59,500 bases of DNA from Ornithomonoglobus_A sp045649025 (GCA_045649025.1 JAZRPB010000008.1:1-59500), one strand, 5' to 3'. Shown: positions 24,185 through 33,174, numbered from the stretch's first letter. Numbers and translations: made by a program. Notes: generated by a model from the sequence alone, not told the origin.

Positions 24185-25813
24185 ATGAACTTTACAATTA
24201 TTTTATCATTACTTGGCGGTCTTGCTCTTTTCTTATATGGTATGAATATGATGAGTGACGGTTTAGAGGGTGCGGCAGGCACAAGAATGAAGGCACTGCT
24301 TGAAAAGCTTACCTCAAACCGCTTTCTTGGTGTAGCTGTTGGTGCAGGTATCACTGCCGTAATTCAATCATCATCTGCAACAACCGTTATGGTGGTTGGA
24401 TTTGTTAATTCAGGTCTTATGACTCTAAAACAGGCAGTATGGATTATTATGGGAGCCAACATTGGTACAACAATCACAGGTCAACTTATTGCTCTTGATG
24501 TTGGAGCACTTGCCCCTGTATTTGCATTCATAGGTGTGGCAATGGTTGTTTTTCTGAAGAAAGAAACTCTGCACCACTACGGTAATATTATTGCAGGTCT
24601 TGGCATTTTATTTATAGGTATGGATATGATGAGTGGTGCAATGATGCCGCTTCGTGAGTCGCAAACATTTATTAATCTTATGACTCAATTTCAAAACCCT
24701 TTGTTTGGAATAATAGCAGGAGCTATCTTTACTGCCATCATTCAATCCTCATCTGCCTCTGTTGGTATTCTGCAGGCTCTTGCCACAAGCGGACTTATTG
24801 GCTTACCAAGTGCCGTTTATGTGTTGTTTGGTCAAAATATAGGAACGTGTATAACTGCTCTTTTAGCATCACTTGGAACAAGCAGAAACGCAAAACGCAC
24901 CACGGTTATTCACCTCGCTTTTAATATAATAGGTACCATCTTATTTACAACGATATGTATTGTTACACCGCTTACCTCATTTGTGCAGTCACTTACACCC
25001 GATAACCCCGCATCGCAAATTGCAAATATGCATACATTGTTTAACGTAGCAACCACAATCATCCTTATTCCGTTTGGTACGCAGCTTGCAAAATTAGCTA
25101 CATTTATATTAAAGGATGCACCCGATACTGAAACGGATGAGCACAGATTATTATACATAAAGCCAACAGATGCTTCAAGCGAACACCAAATCGGTGCATC
25201 GGCAATTGCAATAAGCAATATTTCAATGGAGTTAAATCGTATGGCAGAAATGACAAGAAGAAATGTAAACTACAGTTTTTCTGCCGCATTAAAAGGGATT
25301 GCATTGCATATAAGCGATATAGAAAAAACAGAGGAATATATCGACTTCCTTAACAAAGAAATATCAAAGCATATTTCACATATTATTGCACACGAATCAA
25401 ACCTTGAAGATTCAGGGAAATTAAGTGCACTGTTTAAAATATCGGGAAATCTTGAAAGAATAAGCGACCATGCAGTAAACATTTGCGGTTATGCTAAAGC
25501 TTTAGAGTCTAAAAATATTTCATTCTCAAATGAAGCATCAAGTGAAATAGCCCAAATGCAGGAATACTCGCTAAAAGCAATAGATACAATAATAACCAAC
25601 CACACCATATCCCGCGATGAGCTCGAAAAAATCTCCGATATAGAACAGAAAATAGATGATTTAACACGTCTGTTCCGCCAAAATCAGCTTGAAAGAATGA
25701 AGAAAAAAACCTGTTCGGACGAAGCCTCAATACTTTATTCGGAAATGCTTACCGATTTTGAAAGAATTGGCGATCACGTGCTGAACATTGGCCAGGCTTT
25801 GGTTAAAGCATAA
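24185..25813 (+). CDS. Na/Pi cotransporter family protein with PhoU-like domain
   Basis: This 542-aa membrane protein imports inorganic phosphate with sodium. It has the internal duplication of the NptA/SLC34 family, with each half carrying QSSSA (AVIQSSSATTVM and AIIQSSSASVGI). A cytoplasmic PhoU-like helical domain fills about residues 340-540, containing FERIGDHVLNIG near the end. AAAGGAG precedes the ATG. It is followed 46 bp later by a histidine kinase and response regulator on the same strand, with a PhoP-box-like repeat upstream. Confidence 0.93.
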   Translation: MNFTIILSLLGGLALFLYGMNMMSDGLEGAAGTRMKALLEKLTSNRFLGVAVGAGITAVIQSSSATTVMVVGFVNSGLMTLKQAVWIIMGANIGTTITGQLIALDVGALAPVFAFIGVAMVVFLKKETLHHYGNIIAGLGILFIGMDMMSGAMMPLRESQTFINLMTQFQNPLFGIIAGAIFTAIIQSSSASVGILQALATSGLIGLPSAVYVLFGQNIGTCITALLASLGTSRNAKRTTVIHLAFNIIGTILFTTICIVTPLTSFVQSLTPDNPASQIANMHTLFNVATTIILIPFGTQLAKLATFILKDAPDTETDEHRLLYIKPTDASSEHQIGASAIAISNISMELNRMAEMTRRNVNYSFSAALKGIALHISDIEKTEEYIDFLNKEISKHISHIIAHESNLEDSGKLSALFKISGNLERISDHAVNICGYAKALESKNISFSNEASSEIAQMQEYSLKAIDTIITNHTISRDELEKISDIEQKIDDLTRLFRQNQLERMKKKTCSDEASILYSEMLTDFERIGDHVLNIGQALVKA

Positions 25814-25859
25814 TAAAAGCACAAAATTTACAATATAGGAAAGGATAATTATTCTAATA

Positions 25860-26915
25860 ATGAAATTATTTAAAAGAATATTTCCATCACCAAAAAGGAA
25901 TATTGTTATTTCAATTTTTATTCTTACATTAGCCTTTTTATTGTGCTTTGCATTAAGACAAATTAACGCAAACACCTATAACGTACCAATGGTATTAATT
26001 CTTGCAGTGTTTCTAACCTCACGCTTTACATCGGGATATTTCTATGGCATTGTTGCTTCAATAATTGGAGTTTTGGGGGTAAACTATGTGTTCACATATC
26101 CATATTTTCAATTTAATTTCACAATATCAGGATATCCCATAACGATAATGTGTATGCTTGCGGTATCAATAACAACAAGTATGCTTACAACGCAAATAAA
26201 GGAGCAGGAAAAAATTAAGCGAGAATCAGAAATGGAGAAAATGCACAGCAATTTATTAAGGAGCGTTTCTCATGATTTACGCACTCCCCTAACATCCATT
26301 TTAGGTTGTACAAGCACAATTATAGAGAGTGGTGAACATATAAGCAAGAATGAGCAAGCAAGGCTTCTTGCTGACATAAAAAGCAATGCTCAATGGCTTA
26401 TCAGAATGGTAGAAAACCTACTTTCAATAACAAAAATTAATAATCAAAAGGCACAAATCACCAAAACAAATGAATCTGTTGAGGAGCTTGTTGCAGACTG
26501 TCTGCAAAAATTCAAAAAGCAATTCCCTGATTTCAATGTTACAGTTTCTGTTCCCGATGATTTTCTTATGGTGGCAATGGATGCAATTTTGATTGAACAG
26601 GTTATATTGAATTTACTCGAAAACGCCGCAATTCATTCCGTTAGTGCCACAAAAACAGAGCTTACGGTTTACACTCAAAACAACAATGTAGTTTTCGAAG
26701 TACGAGATAACGGCATCGGCATAGACAAAATGCTTTTGGATAATATATTTGATGTAGCAATTCATCACAACTCCGAAGGTAATTCCGATTTAAAAAAGAA
26801 TATGGGCATCGGCTTATCGGTGTGCAACACAATAATAACAGCTCATAATGGCACTATGAGTGCTAAAAATGCCCGTGACGGAGGAGCAATATTTAGCTTC
26901 ACACTGCCACTATAA
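25860..26915 (+). CDS. KdpD-like sensor histidine kinase (short form)
   Basis: This 351-aa membrane kinase has three to four transmembrane helices with the DUF4118 arrangement of KdpD (about residues 14-110). HisKA follows with phospho-acceptor H138 in SVSHDLRTPL, then HATPase_c with NLLENAAIHS, DNGIG and GIGLSVC. It lacks the N-terminal KdpD sensor and Usp domains of full-length KdpD (about 900 aa). The short form is common in Bacillota, often beside transporters other than Kdp. Its partner regulator begins 17 bp downstream. The stimulus is unknown; potassium or phosphate are both possible. Confidence 0.9.
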   Translation: MKLFKRIFPSPKRNIVISIFILTLAFLLCFALRQINANTYNVPMVLILAVFLTSRFTSGYFYGIVASIIGVLGVNYVFTYPYFQFNFTISGYPITIMCMLAVSITTSMLTTQIKEQEKIKRESEMEKMHSNLLRSVSHDLRTPLTSILGCTSTIIESGEHISKNEQARLLADIKSNAQWLIRMVENLLSITKINNQKAQITKTNESVEELVADCLQKFKKQFPDFNVTVSVPDDFLMVAMDAILIEQVILNLLENAAIHSVSATKTELTVYTQNNNVVFEVRDNGIGIDKMLLDNIFDVAIHHNSEGNSDLKKNMGIGLSVCNTIITAHNGTMSAKNARDGGAIFSFTLPL

Positions 26916-26931
26916 CAGAAAGGAATATACA

Positions 26932-27636
26932 ATGAATTATAAATACAATATTCTTGTGGTTGAGGATGAAAAAAATATATTAAATTTTATATCAACCTCA
27001 CTTAAAGCAAACAACTACAATGTTTTACCTGCCTCAAATGGTGCAGAAGCAATTATGTATGTTACTTCACATTGCCCCGATGTTATTATATTAGATTTAG
27101 GCTTACCTGATACTGACGGAATTAATATAATAAAGCAAGTGCGTGAATGGTCGCAAATGCCTATTATTGTTGTTTCTGCACGCTCCGATGAACAAGAAAA
27201 GGTAAAGGTTTTAGATGCAGGTGCCGACGATTACATAACCAAACCATTCGGTACAAGTGAACTGTTGGCAAGAATACGCACCGCAATACGTCATCTGAAA
27301 AACAACATTTCAAATAATAATTCACACGAAAACAAATTTGTGGTGGGTAATCTCACAATAGACCACAACAAACGACGTGTTTATGTGGATAGCGTGGATG
27401 CGAAGCTGACAAACACTGAATATAAATTACTTTCACTGCTTTCAAAATATGCAGGAAATGTTCTTACCTATGAATTTATAATAAAAAACATCTGGGGCCC
27501 TCACGCAGATGATGATAACCAGATTTTACGTGTTAATATGGCAAATATACGCAGAAAAATTGAAGAAAACCCCGCAGATCCCAAATATGTGTTCACTGAA
27601 ATAGGTGTTGGCTACAGAATGGCGGAAAATGAATAA
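26932..27636 (+). CDS. OmpR/KdpE-family response regulator
   Basis: This 234-aa regulator has a receiver domain (residues 1-120) with phospho-acceptor D55 in IILDLGLPDTDG, acidic pocket VEDE and K in ITKPFG. A winged-helix DNA-binding domain (about 135-232) carries LTNTEYKLLSLL and a NIRRKIE motif. It is closest in feel to KdpE. AGAAAGGA lies 9 bases before the chosen ATG; an in-frame ATG upstream overlaps the kinase end and has no ribosome binding site. It is the last gene of the symporter operon. Confidence 0.92.
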   Translation: MNYKYNILVVEDEKNILNFISTSLKANNYNVLPASNGAEAIMYVTSHCPDVIILDLGLPDTDGINIIKQVREWSQMPIIVVSARSDEQEKVKVLDAGADDYITKPFGTSELLARIRTAIRHLKNNISNNNSHENKFVVGNLTIDHNKRRVYVDSVDAKLTNTEYKLLSLLSKYAGNVLTYEFIIKNIWGPHADDDNQILRVNMANIRRKIEENPADPKYVFTEIGVGYRMAENE

Positions 27637-27679
27637 TTAATATATTTTTTGATTTTGTTGATTTTTTTACAAAAAATAC

Positions 27680-27708
27680 TTGATTTTTGTTAAAAATTGT
27701 GGTATACT
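27680..27708 (+). promoter_or_regulatory. Promoter of rpsB-tsf
   Basis: TTGATT (27680-27685), 17-bp spacer ending TTGTGG, TATACT (27703-27708). The leader to rpsB is about 110 nt. Confidence 0.8.
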
Positions 27709-27730
27709 AACTTGCTATGTAAAATACACA

Positions 27731-27794
27731 CATATTCCGATTTCATCAACGTTGCCCTTTTGCCGAGGGTTTTGATAGAAAAAAGACGAATATG
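27731..27794 (+). promoter_or_regulatory. Structured 5' leader of rpsB (candidate S2 autoregulatory element)
   Basis: Nested stems: CATATTC (27731-27737) with GAATATG (27788-27794), ATCAA (27745-27749) with TTGAT (27772-27776), and a CCCT/AGGG apical hairpin (27755-27769). The outer stem ends in the first of two GGAGGA sequences before the gene. Ribosomal protein leaders commonly mediate feedback; the ligand here is inferred from position only. Confidence 0.5.
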
Positions 27795-27824
27795 GAGGAT
27801 TTAAAAAACAAGGAGGACAAAAAA

Positions 27825-28562
27825 ATGGCAAATGTAATTTCAATGAAACAGCTTTTGGAAGCAGGTGTTCACTTCGGTCACCAAACAAGAAGATGGAACC
27901 CTAAAATGGCAGAATATATATTTACCGAAAGAAACGGTATATATATAATCGACCTTCAAAAGACAGTTAAAAAGGTAGAGGAAGCTTACTACTTCGTAAG
28001 AGACATCGCTGCTGATGGCGGTGAGGTACTTTTTGTTGGTACTAAAAAGCAGGCTCAAGACTCAATTAAGGAAGAAGCAGAAAGAGTTGGAATGTACTAC
28101 GTAAACGCAAGATGGTTGGGTGGTATGCTAACAAACTTCCAAACAATTCAAAAGAGAATTGAAAGACTTGCTCAAATCAATGCAATGGAAGAAGACGGAA
28201 CATTCGAAATGCTACCAAAGAAGGAAGTTATAAAGCTAAAGGCTCAAAGAGATAAGCTTGAGAAGTATCTTGGCGGCATTAAGGAAATGAAAAAGATTCC
28301 TGCATGTATGTTCGTTGGTGACCCAAGAAAAGAAAAGATAGCTATTGCAGAAGCTAAAAAGCTTGGTATTCCTGTGGTTGCTATAGTTGATACAAACTGC
28401 GATCCTGATGAAGTTGATTTCGTTATTCCTGGTAACGACGATGCTATAAGAGCCGTAAAGCTTATTGCATCAACAATTTCAAACGCTATCATCGAAGGCA
28501 GACAAGGCGAAGATGCTGTTGCTGCAGTTGTTGAAGAAAGTGTTGAAGAAGACGCTGAATAA
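27825..28562 (+). CDS. rpsB: 30S ribosomal protein S2
   Basis: This 245-aa ribosomal protein binds the head-body junction of the small subunit and helps dock S1-type factors. The start at 27825 gives the canonical N-terminus MANVISMKQLLEAGVHFGHQ, preceded by AAGGAGGA at 8-base spacing. The upstream in-frame ATG (27792) lies in the leader. Motifs MLTNFQTI, IAEAKKLGIPVVAIVDTNCDP and VIPGNDDAIRA are conserved. The acidic C-terminal tail is typical. It is co-transcribed with tsf, as in most bacteria. Confidence 0.98.
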   Translation: MANVISMKQLLEAGVHFGHQTRRWNPKMAEYIFTERNGIYIIDLQKTVKKVEEAYYFVRDIAADGGEVLFVGTKKQAQDSIKEEAERVGMYYVNARWLGGMLTNFQTIQKRIERLAQINAMEEDGTFEMLPKKEVIKLKAQRDKLEKYLGGIKEMKKIPACMFVGDPRKEKIAIAEAKKLGIPVVAIVDTNCDPDEVDFVIPGNDDAIRAVKLIASTISNAIIEGRQGEDAVAAVVEESVEEDAE

Positions 28563-28597
28563 TTTTATCTGATATTAATATATAGGAGGAAAAGAAA

Positions 28598-29500
28598 ATG
28601 GCATTTACAGCACAAGATGTAAAAACATTAAGAGAAATGACAGGTTGCGGTATGATGGACTGTAAGAAGGCTCTTACAGAAACAGACGGCGATATGGACA
28701 AGGCAGTAGAATTCCTTAGAGAAAAGGGACTTGCTACAGCTGCTAAAAAAGCAGGCAGAATCGCGTCAGAAGGTATCGTTAAATCTTATATAGACGGCAA
28801 TGTTGGCGTACTTGTTGAGGTTAACTCCGAAACAGACTTCGTTGCTAAAAACGAAGAATTCCTTACATTTGTTGATAACATTGCAAAAACTGTTGCAGCT
28901 AACAACCCTGCTGACGTTGAAGCTCTAAAGGCTCTTCCAATTGTTGGCGGCGAAGGCACAGTAGGCGACGAGCTTACAGCTAAGGTTGCTAAAATCGGCG
29001 AAAATATGAACATCAGACGTTTTGTAAGAATTGAAACATCAGGCACTGTTATGGATTATATCCACGCAGCAGGTAAGATTGGTGTTCTTGTAGAAGCTGA
29101 TGCTGAAAATAACGATGCTACTAAAGAATGTTTAAAGAATGTTGCAATGCAGGTTGCAGCTCTTAATCCAAAGTATCTTTCAAGTGCAGATATTCCTGAT
29201 GATTACAAGGAGCACGAAAAGAACATTCTTATTGCTCAACTTCAAAATGATCCTAAAAATGCAAACAAGCCTGCTAACATCATTGAAAAGATGATCGAAG
29301 GCCGTCTTGCAAAGGAATTTAAGGAAATATGCTTGTTAGAGCAAGAATATGTTAAGGCTGAAAACAAGGAATCTGTTGGTAAGTACGTTGCAAGTGCAGG
29401 TAACATCACACTAAAGCAGTTTGTTCGTTTTGAAACAGGCGAAGGTCTTGAAAAGAAAGAAGAAAACTTTGCAGACGAAGTTGCTTCAATGATTAAATAA
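28598..29500 (+). CDS. tsf: Elongation factor Ts
   Basis: This 300-aa nucleotide exchange factor recharges EF-Tu with GTP. It has the N-terminal UBA-like domain (VKTLREMTGCGMMDCKKAL), the core SEGIVKSYI, and VEVNSETDFVAKNEEF. Length is normal. It follows rpsB by 35 bp with GGAGG before the ATG, and ends at a strong terminator. Stop codons and codon usage match the neighbouring highly expressed genes. Confidence 0.98.
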   Translation: MAFTAQDVKTLREMTGCGMMDCKKALTETDGDMDKAVEFLREKGLATAAKKAGRIASEGIVKSYIDGNVGVLVEVNSETDFVAKNEEFLTFVDNIAKTVAANNPADVEALKALPIVGGEGTVGDELTAKVAKIGENMNIRRFVRIETSGTVMDYIHAAGKIGVLVEADAENNDATKECLKNVAMQVAALNPKYLSSADIPDDYKEHEKNILIAQLQNDPKNANKPANIIEKMIEGRLAKEFKEICLLEQEYVKAENKESVGKYVASAGNITLKQFVRFETGEGLEKKEENFADEVASMIK

Positions 29501-29514
29501 TAATATTGTAAATT

Positions 29515-29550
29515 AAATGAGGTACACAAAAATGTGTACCTCATTTTTTA
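29515..29550 (+). terminator. Terminator of rpsB-tsf
   Basis: AAATGAGGTACACA pairs with TGTGTACCTCATTT, followed by T-run. The left A-run makes it partly bidirectional for the convergent SH3 gene. Confidence 0.92.
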
Positions 29551-29565
29551 TTGCACTTCCCTATT

Positions 29566-30432
29566 TTATCTTAGATATTGCGTTTTTGCATATCCCACAA
29601 TGCCGTTATATTCAATCTCACTAAATCCGTTACCCGCAGGTCCGTAATATATAACCGATGTTCCAACAGGTATTTCACAATAATGGTCTGCACTGTTAGA
29701 CGGAGCAGTTCTTAAATATATAGAATACTCAACACCCGATACAGTTCTGTAATCATATGCTTTTCCACGTCCAGAATATGGCGACACAGTCGACAAATAC
29801 ATTGCCTTTGCATATCCATACTGACCGTTGTACTTTATCTTATAGAAGCCATTACCGCAATCTGCTATGTAGCCAACACTTGCACCGTATGGAATTGTGG
29901 TTATATTAGCACTGTTTTCTTCAGGCACTGCACGCAAATATATTGCATTTGAAACATTAACAACATACATTGTACCTTCAACACTCATCTTGTCAACAAC
30001 ATACGGACTTGAATTAGCAGTTGTTTGCTGCGAGGCAGAATCTCTTTCACTCACTTGAGTTTGTGCCACAATTTCGTGTTCTGTAAGATTATTTGATGGA
30101 ATATAACCTTGTGTACCATTATATGATACCTCAATATATCCGTTTTGTATCTGACCGTCCTTAACCGCAACCTGTCCTCCAAGCGGAACACTCACAAGCG
30201 TGGTTGCCGACATACTCGGCTCGCTTTTTAAATCAACACCTGTTTGTGTGTTTACAACATACATCTTCTTTTCCGAGTTTGTTGGTGTTGCAGACGGACT
30301 AACTTCACTTATCTGCTCATCATTTCCACCATCACCATCATAGTTTATAAAAAATACAACACAAAATGCTAAAAGTGCAATACACACCGCCATAAATACT
30401 GAACATATTATTAAAACTGTATTTCTTTTCAT
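29566..30432 (-). CDS. Membrane-anchored protein with three bacterial SH3 domains
   Basis: This 288-aa protein has one N-terminal membrane segment (about residues 7-29, VLIICSVFMAVCIALLAFCVVFF) and a Ser/Thr-rich linker. Three SH3b domains follow, near residues 55-105, 153-210 and 220-288. Each has the pattern VxLRxxPS...IPxGxxVxxxxxxGNGFxxIxYNGxxGYA. Such domains bind peptidoglycan peptides outside the cell. No catalytic domain is attached. It is a single gene in its own unit, convergent with tsf. Confidence 0.85.
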   Translation of the reverse strand: MKRNTVLIICSVFMAVCIALLAFCVVFFINYDGDGGNDEQISEVSPSATPTNSEKKMYVVNTQTGVDLKSEPSMSATTLVSVPLGGQVAVKDGQIQNGYIEVSYNGTQGYIPSNNLTEHEIVAQTQVSERDSASQQTTANSSPYVVDKMSVEGTMYVVNVSNAIYLRAVPEENSANITTIPYGASVGYIADCGNGFYKIKYNGQYGYAKAMYLSTVSPYSGRGKAYDYRTVSGVEYSIYLRTAPSNSADHYCEIPVGTSVIYYGPAGNGFSEIEYNGIVGYAKTQYLR

Positions 30433-30573
30433 TCTTCCACCCTCTTAATAAATATTGTTATTTATAAATAAATAATAACACAATATGTAATAAATGTCTA
30501 TACCTCTGTCTAAAATTAGCATAATAAACAAAATTTTTGTGAATAAATTTGTTTATATTTTTTAATAAAATGC

Positions 30574-30602
30574 TTGACAAGTGAGTTAAATTGTGGTACA
30601 AT
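30574..30602 (+). promoter_or_regulatory. Promoter of infC-rpmI-rplT
   Basis: TTGACA (30574-30579), 17-bp spacer ending TTGTGG, TACAAT (30597-30602). Confidence 0.85.
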
Positions 30603-30609
30603 ATTTAGG

Positions 30610-30729
30610 TAAAAAACAAGCAGAACTATCCGTTCTCACCGTACGGCTAACGTGTTTTACGGTAAATACTAAAAAATAACATATGTTATTTTTATGTGTT
30701 TGTGCGGATGGCGTTGCATCCGTTTTTTT
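30610..30729 (+). promoter_or_regulatory. infC leader with attenuation terminator (L20-type leader candidate)
   Basis: An A/T palindrome, AAAAATAACAT with ATGTTATTTTT (30671-30693), precedes an intrinsic terminator CGGATG-GCGTTG-CATCCG-T7 (30705-30729) located 45 bases before infC. The CGGAT 5' strand can alternatively pair with ATCCG at 30628-30632, giving an antiterminator. In Bacillus, L20 represses this operon by leader attenuation; the position fits the same scheme. Confidence 0.7.
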
Positions 30730-30773
30730 AATGCTTTATGGTAAAATGTTTATATTTTAGGGAGGGATCAACC

Positions 30774-31283
30774 ATTAGTAAGGATGAATTACAAATCAAC
30801 GAGCAAATCCGAGATGCAGAATTGCGTGTGGTTTCAGCAGACGGCCAACAGCTTGGTGTGATGGATGCGAAGGCTGCACAAAATTTAGCAAACGAAAAAG
30901 GCCTTGACCTTGTTAAGATTGCACCGCAGGCAAAACCGCCTGTTTGCAAGATTATGGACTATGGCAAGTATAAGTTTGAGCTTGGAAAACGCGAAAAGGA
31001 AAACAAGAAGAATCAGAAGGTTATAAACACAAAAGAAGTTCAGCTTTCTCCTTCTATCGACACAAACGATTTTAACACAAAATGCAGAAATGCTATAAAG
31101 TTCTTAAAGCATGGTGATAAAGTGCGTGTGGTTGTACGTTTTCGCGGCCGTGAGGTAAGTCATTCAGAAATTGGTTTAACCCTGCTGGATAAATTTGCCG
31201 AGGCAGTAAAAGAAGTGGGCAAAGTAGAAAAACCTGCTAAACTTGAGGGCAGAAACATGGCTATGTTTTTAGGCCCGATATAA
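30774..31283 (+). CDS. infC: Translation initiation factor IF-3 (ATT start)
   Basis: This 169-aa factor prevents subunit joining and checks start codons. The start is the rare ATT at 30774, preceded by AGGGAGGG at 7-base spacing; no ATG exists at a suitable place in frame. AUU initiation of infC is a known autoregulatory feature. Motifs INEQIRDAELRVV, GKYKFELGKREKENKKNQ and the C-terminal KVRVVVRFRGRE are intact. It leads the infC-rpmI-rplT operon behind an attenuating leader. Confidence 0.97.
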   Translation: MSKDELQINEQIRDAELRVVSADGQQLGVMDAKAAQNLANEKGLDLVKIAPQAKPPVCKIMDYGKYKFELGKREKENKKNQKVINTKEVQLSPSIDTNDFNTKCRNAIKFLKHGDKVRVVVRFRGREVSHSEIGLTLLDKFAEAVKEVGKVEKPAKLEGRNMAMFLGPI

Positions 31284-31313
31284 TTTGTTATATATTCGGA
31301 AGGAGTGACAAAA

Positions 31314-31517
31314 ATGGCTAAGACAAAGATAAAGACACACAGAGGTGCTGCCAAGAGATTCAATCTTACAAAAAACGGTAAGGTTAAAATGAACAAGGCT
31401 TTCAGAAGACACATTCTTAACAAGAAAACAACAAAGAGAAAAAGACAGTTAAGAAAGCAAGCATACTGCTCAAAGGCAAACGCAGCAGTAATTAAGAAGT
31501 TAATTCCTTACAAATAA
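31314..31517 (+). CDS. rpmI: 50S ribosomal protein L35
   Basis: This 67-aa basic ribosomal protein has MAKTKIKTHRGAAKRF at the N-terminus and ILNKKTTKRKRQLRK in the middle. The start three codons after an upstream ATG-like codon is chosen because AAGGAG lies 9 bases before it and the family begins MAKxK. It sits between infC and rplT as in almost all Bacillota. Confidence 0.98.
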   Translation: MAKTKIKTHRGAAKRFNLTKNGKVKMNKAFRRHILNKKTTKRKRQLRKQAYCSKANAAVIKKLIPYK

Positions 31518-31540
31518 TTTGAAAGAGAGGTACGTCGATA

Positions 31541-31894
31541 ATGGCAAGAGTTAAAGGTGCTTTAAATACAAGAAAAAGACATAAAAAGATTTTGAAGCTT
31601 GCAAAGGGCTTTAGAGGTGCAGAAAGTAAGCAATATAGAATTGCTAACCAAGCTGTTATGCGTTCAATGCAAAACGCATATGTGGGCAGAAAGAGAAGAA
31701 AGAGAGATTTCAGAAGACTTTGGATTGCTCGTATAAGTGCAGCAGCAAAGATGAACGGAATGAACTATTCAACTCTTATGAACGGACTTAAGAAGTCTGG
31801 CATAGAAATGAACAGAAAGGTTCTTTCAGAAGTAGCTATTGCAGATCCTGCAGCTTTCACAAAGCTTTGCGAAACTGCAAAAGCAGCTCTTTAA
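31541..31894 (+). CDS. rplT: 50S ribosomal protein L20
   Basis: This 117-aa 23S rRNA-binding assembly protein has ARVKGALNTRKRHKKILKLAKGFRG, then the conserved RKRRKRDFRRLWIARI and NGLKKSGIEMNRKVLSE. In Bacillus it represses its own operon through the infC leader. GAGAGG precedes the ATG. The terminator at 31908-31948 ends the operon. Confidence 0.98.
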   Translation: MARVKGALNTRKRHKKILKLAKGFRGAESKQYRIANQAVMRSMQNAYVGRKRRKRDFRRLWIARISAAAKMNGMNYSTLMNGLKKSGIEMNRKVLSEVAIADPAAFTKLCETAKAAL

Positions 31895-31907
31895 TTTCAA
31901 AAATAAC

Positions 31908-31948
31908 ACGAATAGTATGCAGCTTCATACTATTCGTTCTTTTTTTAT
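31908..31948 (+). terminator. Terminator of infC-rpmI-rplT
   Basis: ACGAATAGTATG pairs with CATACTATTCGT around a CAGCTT loop, followed by a T-rich run. Confidence 0.92.
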
Positions 31949-32006
31949 GCAAAAAAACATAATATATCATATGATTTGTGAATTTTTATAAAAGGACGTG
32001 TATATT

Positions 32007-33026
32007 ATGAACATAATAATTGCTACTTACAGCTATATTGCCGCACTTGTTGGTGCAGGCTTTGCATCAGGGCAGGAAATATTAAGTTTTTTTGTTGTAC
32101 ATTCAAAGGCAGGACTGTTGGGAATTATTCTATCCTCTGCAATTTTCGGATACTTTGCATATTTTATTTTAAACATTTGCAGAATATATAACATAACCGA
32201 CTACAACACACTGCTTGCAAAAGCATTTCGCGGACGAAGCAATACCATTGTAAACACCATAACACTTGTATTTACGTGTGTTGTATACTGCGTTATGTGT
32301 GCTTGTGCAGGTGAAATGCTGTATTTATTATGCGGTATAAAACACATCTACGGTAGCATTTTACTAGGTTTTCTATGCTCCCTTATACTTGCCACAAAAA
32401 ACAATAATGCCCTTAAAATAAACGGATTTTTAGGTATATTTATAGTGATTGGTATATGTGCCTGTACAATATATATTTTGCGTTACCGTGAGCATCAGAC
32501 CTTTTCTAATACATCACGTGCTATAATTGCAGGCACAGGCTATGCAGGCTATAATCTTTTAGGCTCGGGATTTACTTTAGCCTCATTATCGGACGGAATA
32601 AAAACAAAACGTGATGCTGTATACACAGGTATAATATCGGCAATTGTGTTGTTTGCAATGACATTTTTAATATGGGCACTGCTCTCTCTTTACTATAAAT
32701 TCATTAACTTGGGCGAAATACCAATGCTCACAATGGCACTTCGCGAAAACAAGGTAATTGCAGCCATTTATTCAGTAATACTTGTTGTATCTGTTTTATC
32801 AACTGCAATATCATCAGGCTTTGGTGTACTTGATATGACAAAAGCACATTTAAACAAATATATATGCATTATATTGCTTGCTGTCATTGGCATTATAACA
32901 AGTCAGATAGGCTTTTCTTCACTCATAAATAAGGTGTATAGAGTATGCGGCTATGCGGGAATAGTAATAATTATCACACTTATATACAAATTACAAGTAA
33001 AAAATAAGAAAAATAAAGATATTTAG
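32007..33026 (+). CDS. YkvI-family membrane protein
   Basis: This 339-aa integral membrane protein has about ten hydrophobic helices and a basic C-terminus (KNKKNKD). The opening YSYIAALVGAGFASGQEILSFF is the hallmark of the YkvI family, which is distantly related to amino acid/cation symporters of the LeuT fold; the substrate is unknown. AAAGGA precedes the ATG at 32007; an in-frame GTG three codons earlier is less well placed. It stands alone between the ribosomal operon and a tRNA cluster. Confidence 0.8.
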   Translation: MNIIIATYSYIAALVGAGFASGQEILSFFVVHSKAGLLGIILSSAIFGYFAYFILNICRIYNITDYNTLLAKAFRGRSNTIVNTITLVFTCVVYCVMCACAGEMLYLLCGIKHIYGSILLGFLCSLILATKNNNALKINGFLGIFIVIGICACTIYILRYREHQTFSNTSRAIIAGTGYAGYNLLGSGFTLASLSDGIKTKRDAVYTGIISAIVLFAMTFLIWALLSLYYKFINLGEIPMLTMALRENKVIAAIYSVILVVSVLSTAISSGFGVLDMTKAHLNKYICIILLAVIGIITSQIGFSSLINKVYRVCGYAGIVIIITLIYKLQVKNKKNKDI

Positions 33027-33109
33027 AGATAAATGTAGTATTTTAAAGATATTGGCATTAAATATTAATATAATTGCTAATATATACATTTTTTAATAGG
33101 TAAATTGGG

Positions 33110-33138
33110 TTGCAAAAAGATTAAAACTATGGTATTAT
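33110..33138 (+). promoter_or_regulatory. Promoter of the tRNA cluster
   Basis: TTGCAA (33110-33115), 17-bp spacer ending TATGG, TATTAT (33133-33138), about 36 bases before tRNA-Pro. Confidence 0.7.
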
Positions 33139-33174
33139 ATACAGGTCGTCAAGTTGAGATGATGCACAGAACGG

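Noticed and set aside
30671..30693. A/T palindrome in the infC leader as a separate terminator
   Set aside because: It has no GC in the stem, so it would be unstable; treated as part of the leader.
30738..30773. In-frame upstream start for infC
   Set aside because: It would translate through the AGGGAGGG ribosome binding site; IF3 starts at ATT in many bacteria and the family N-terminus fits 30774.
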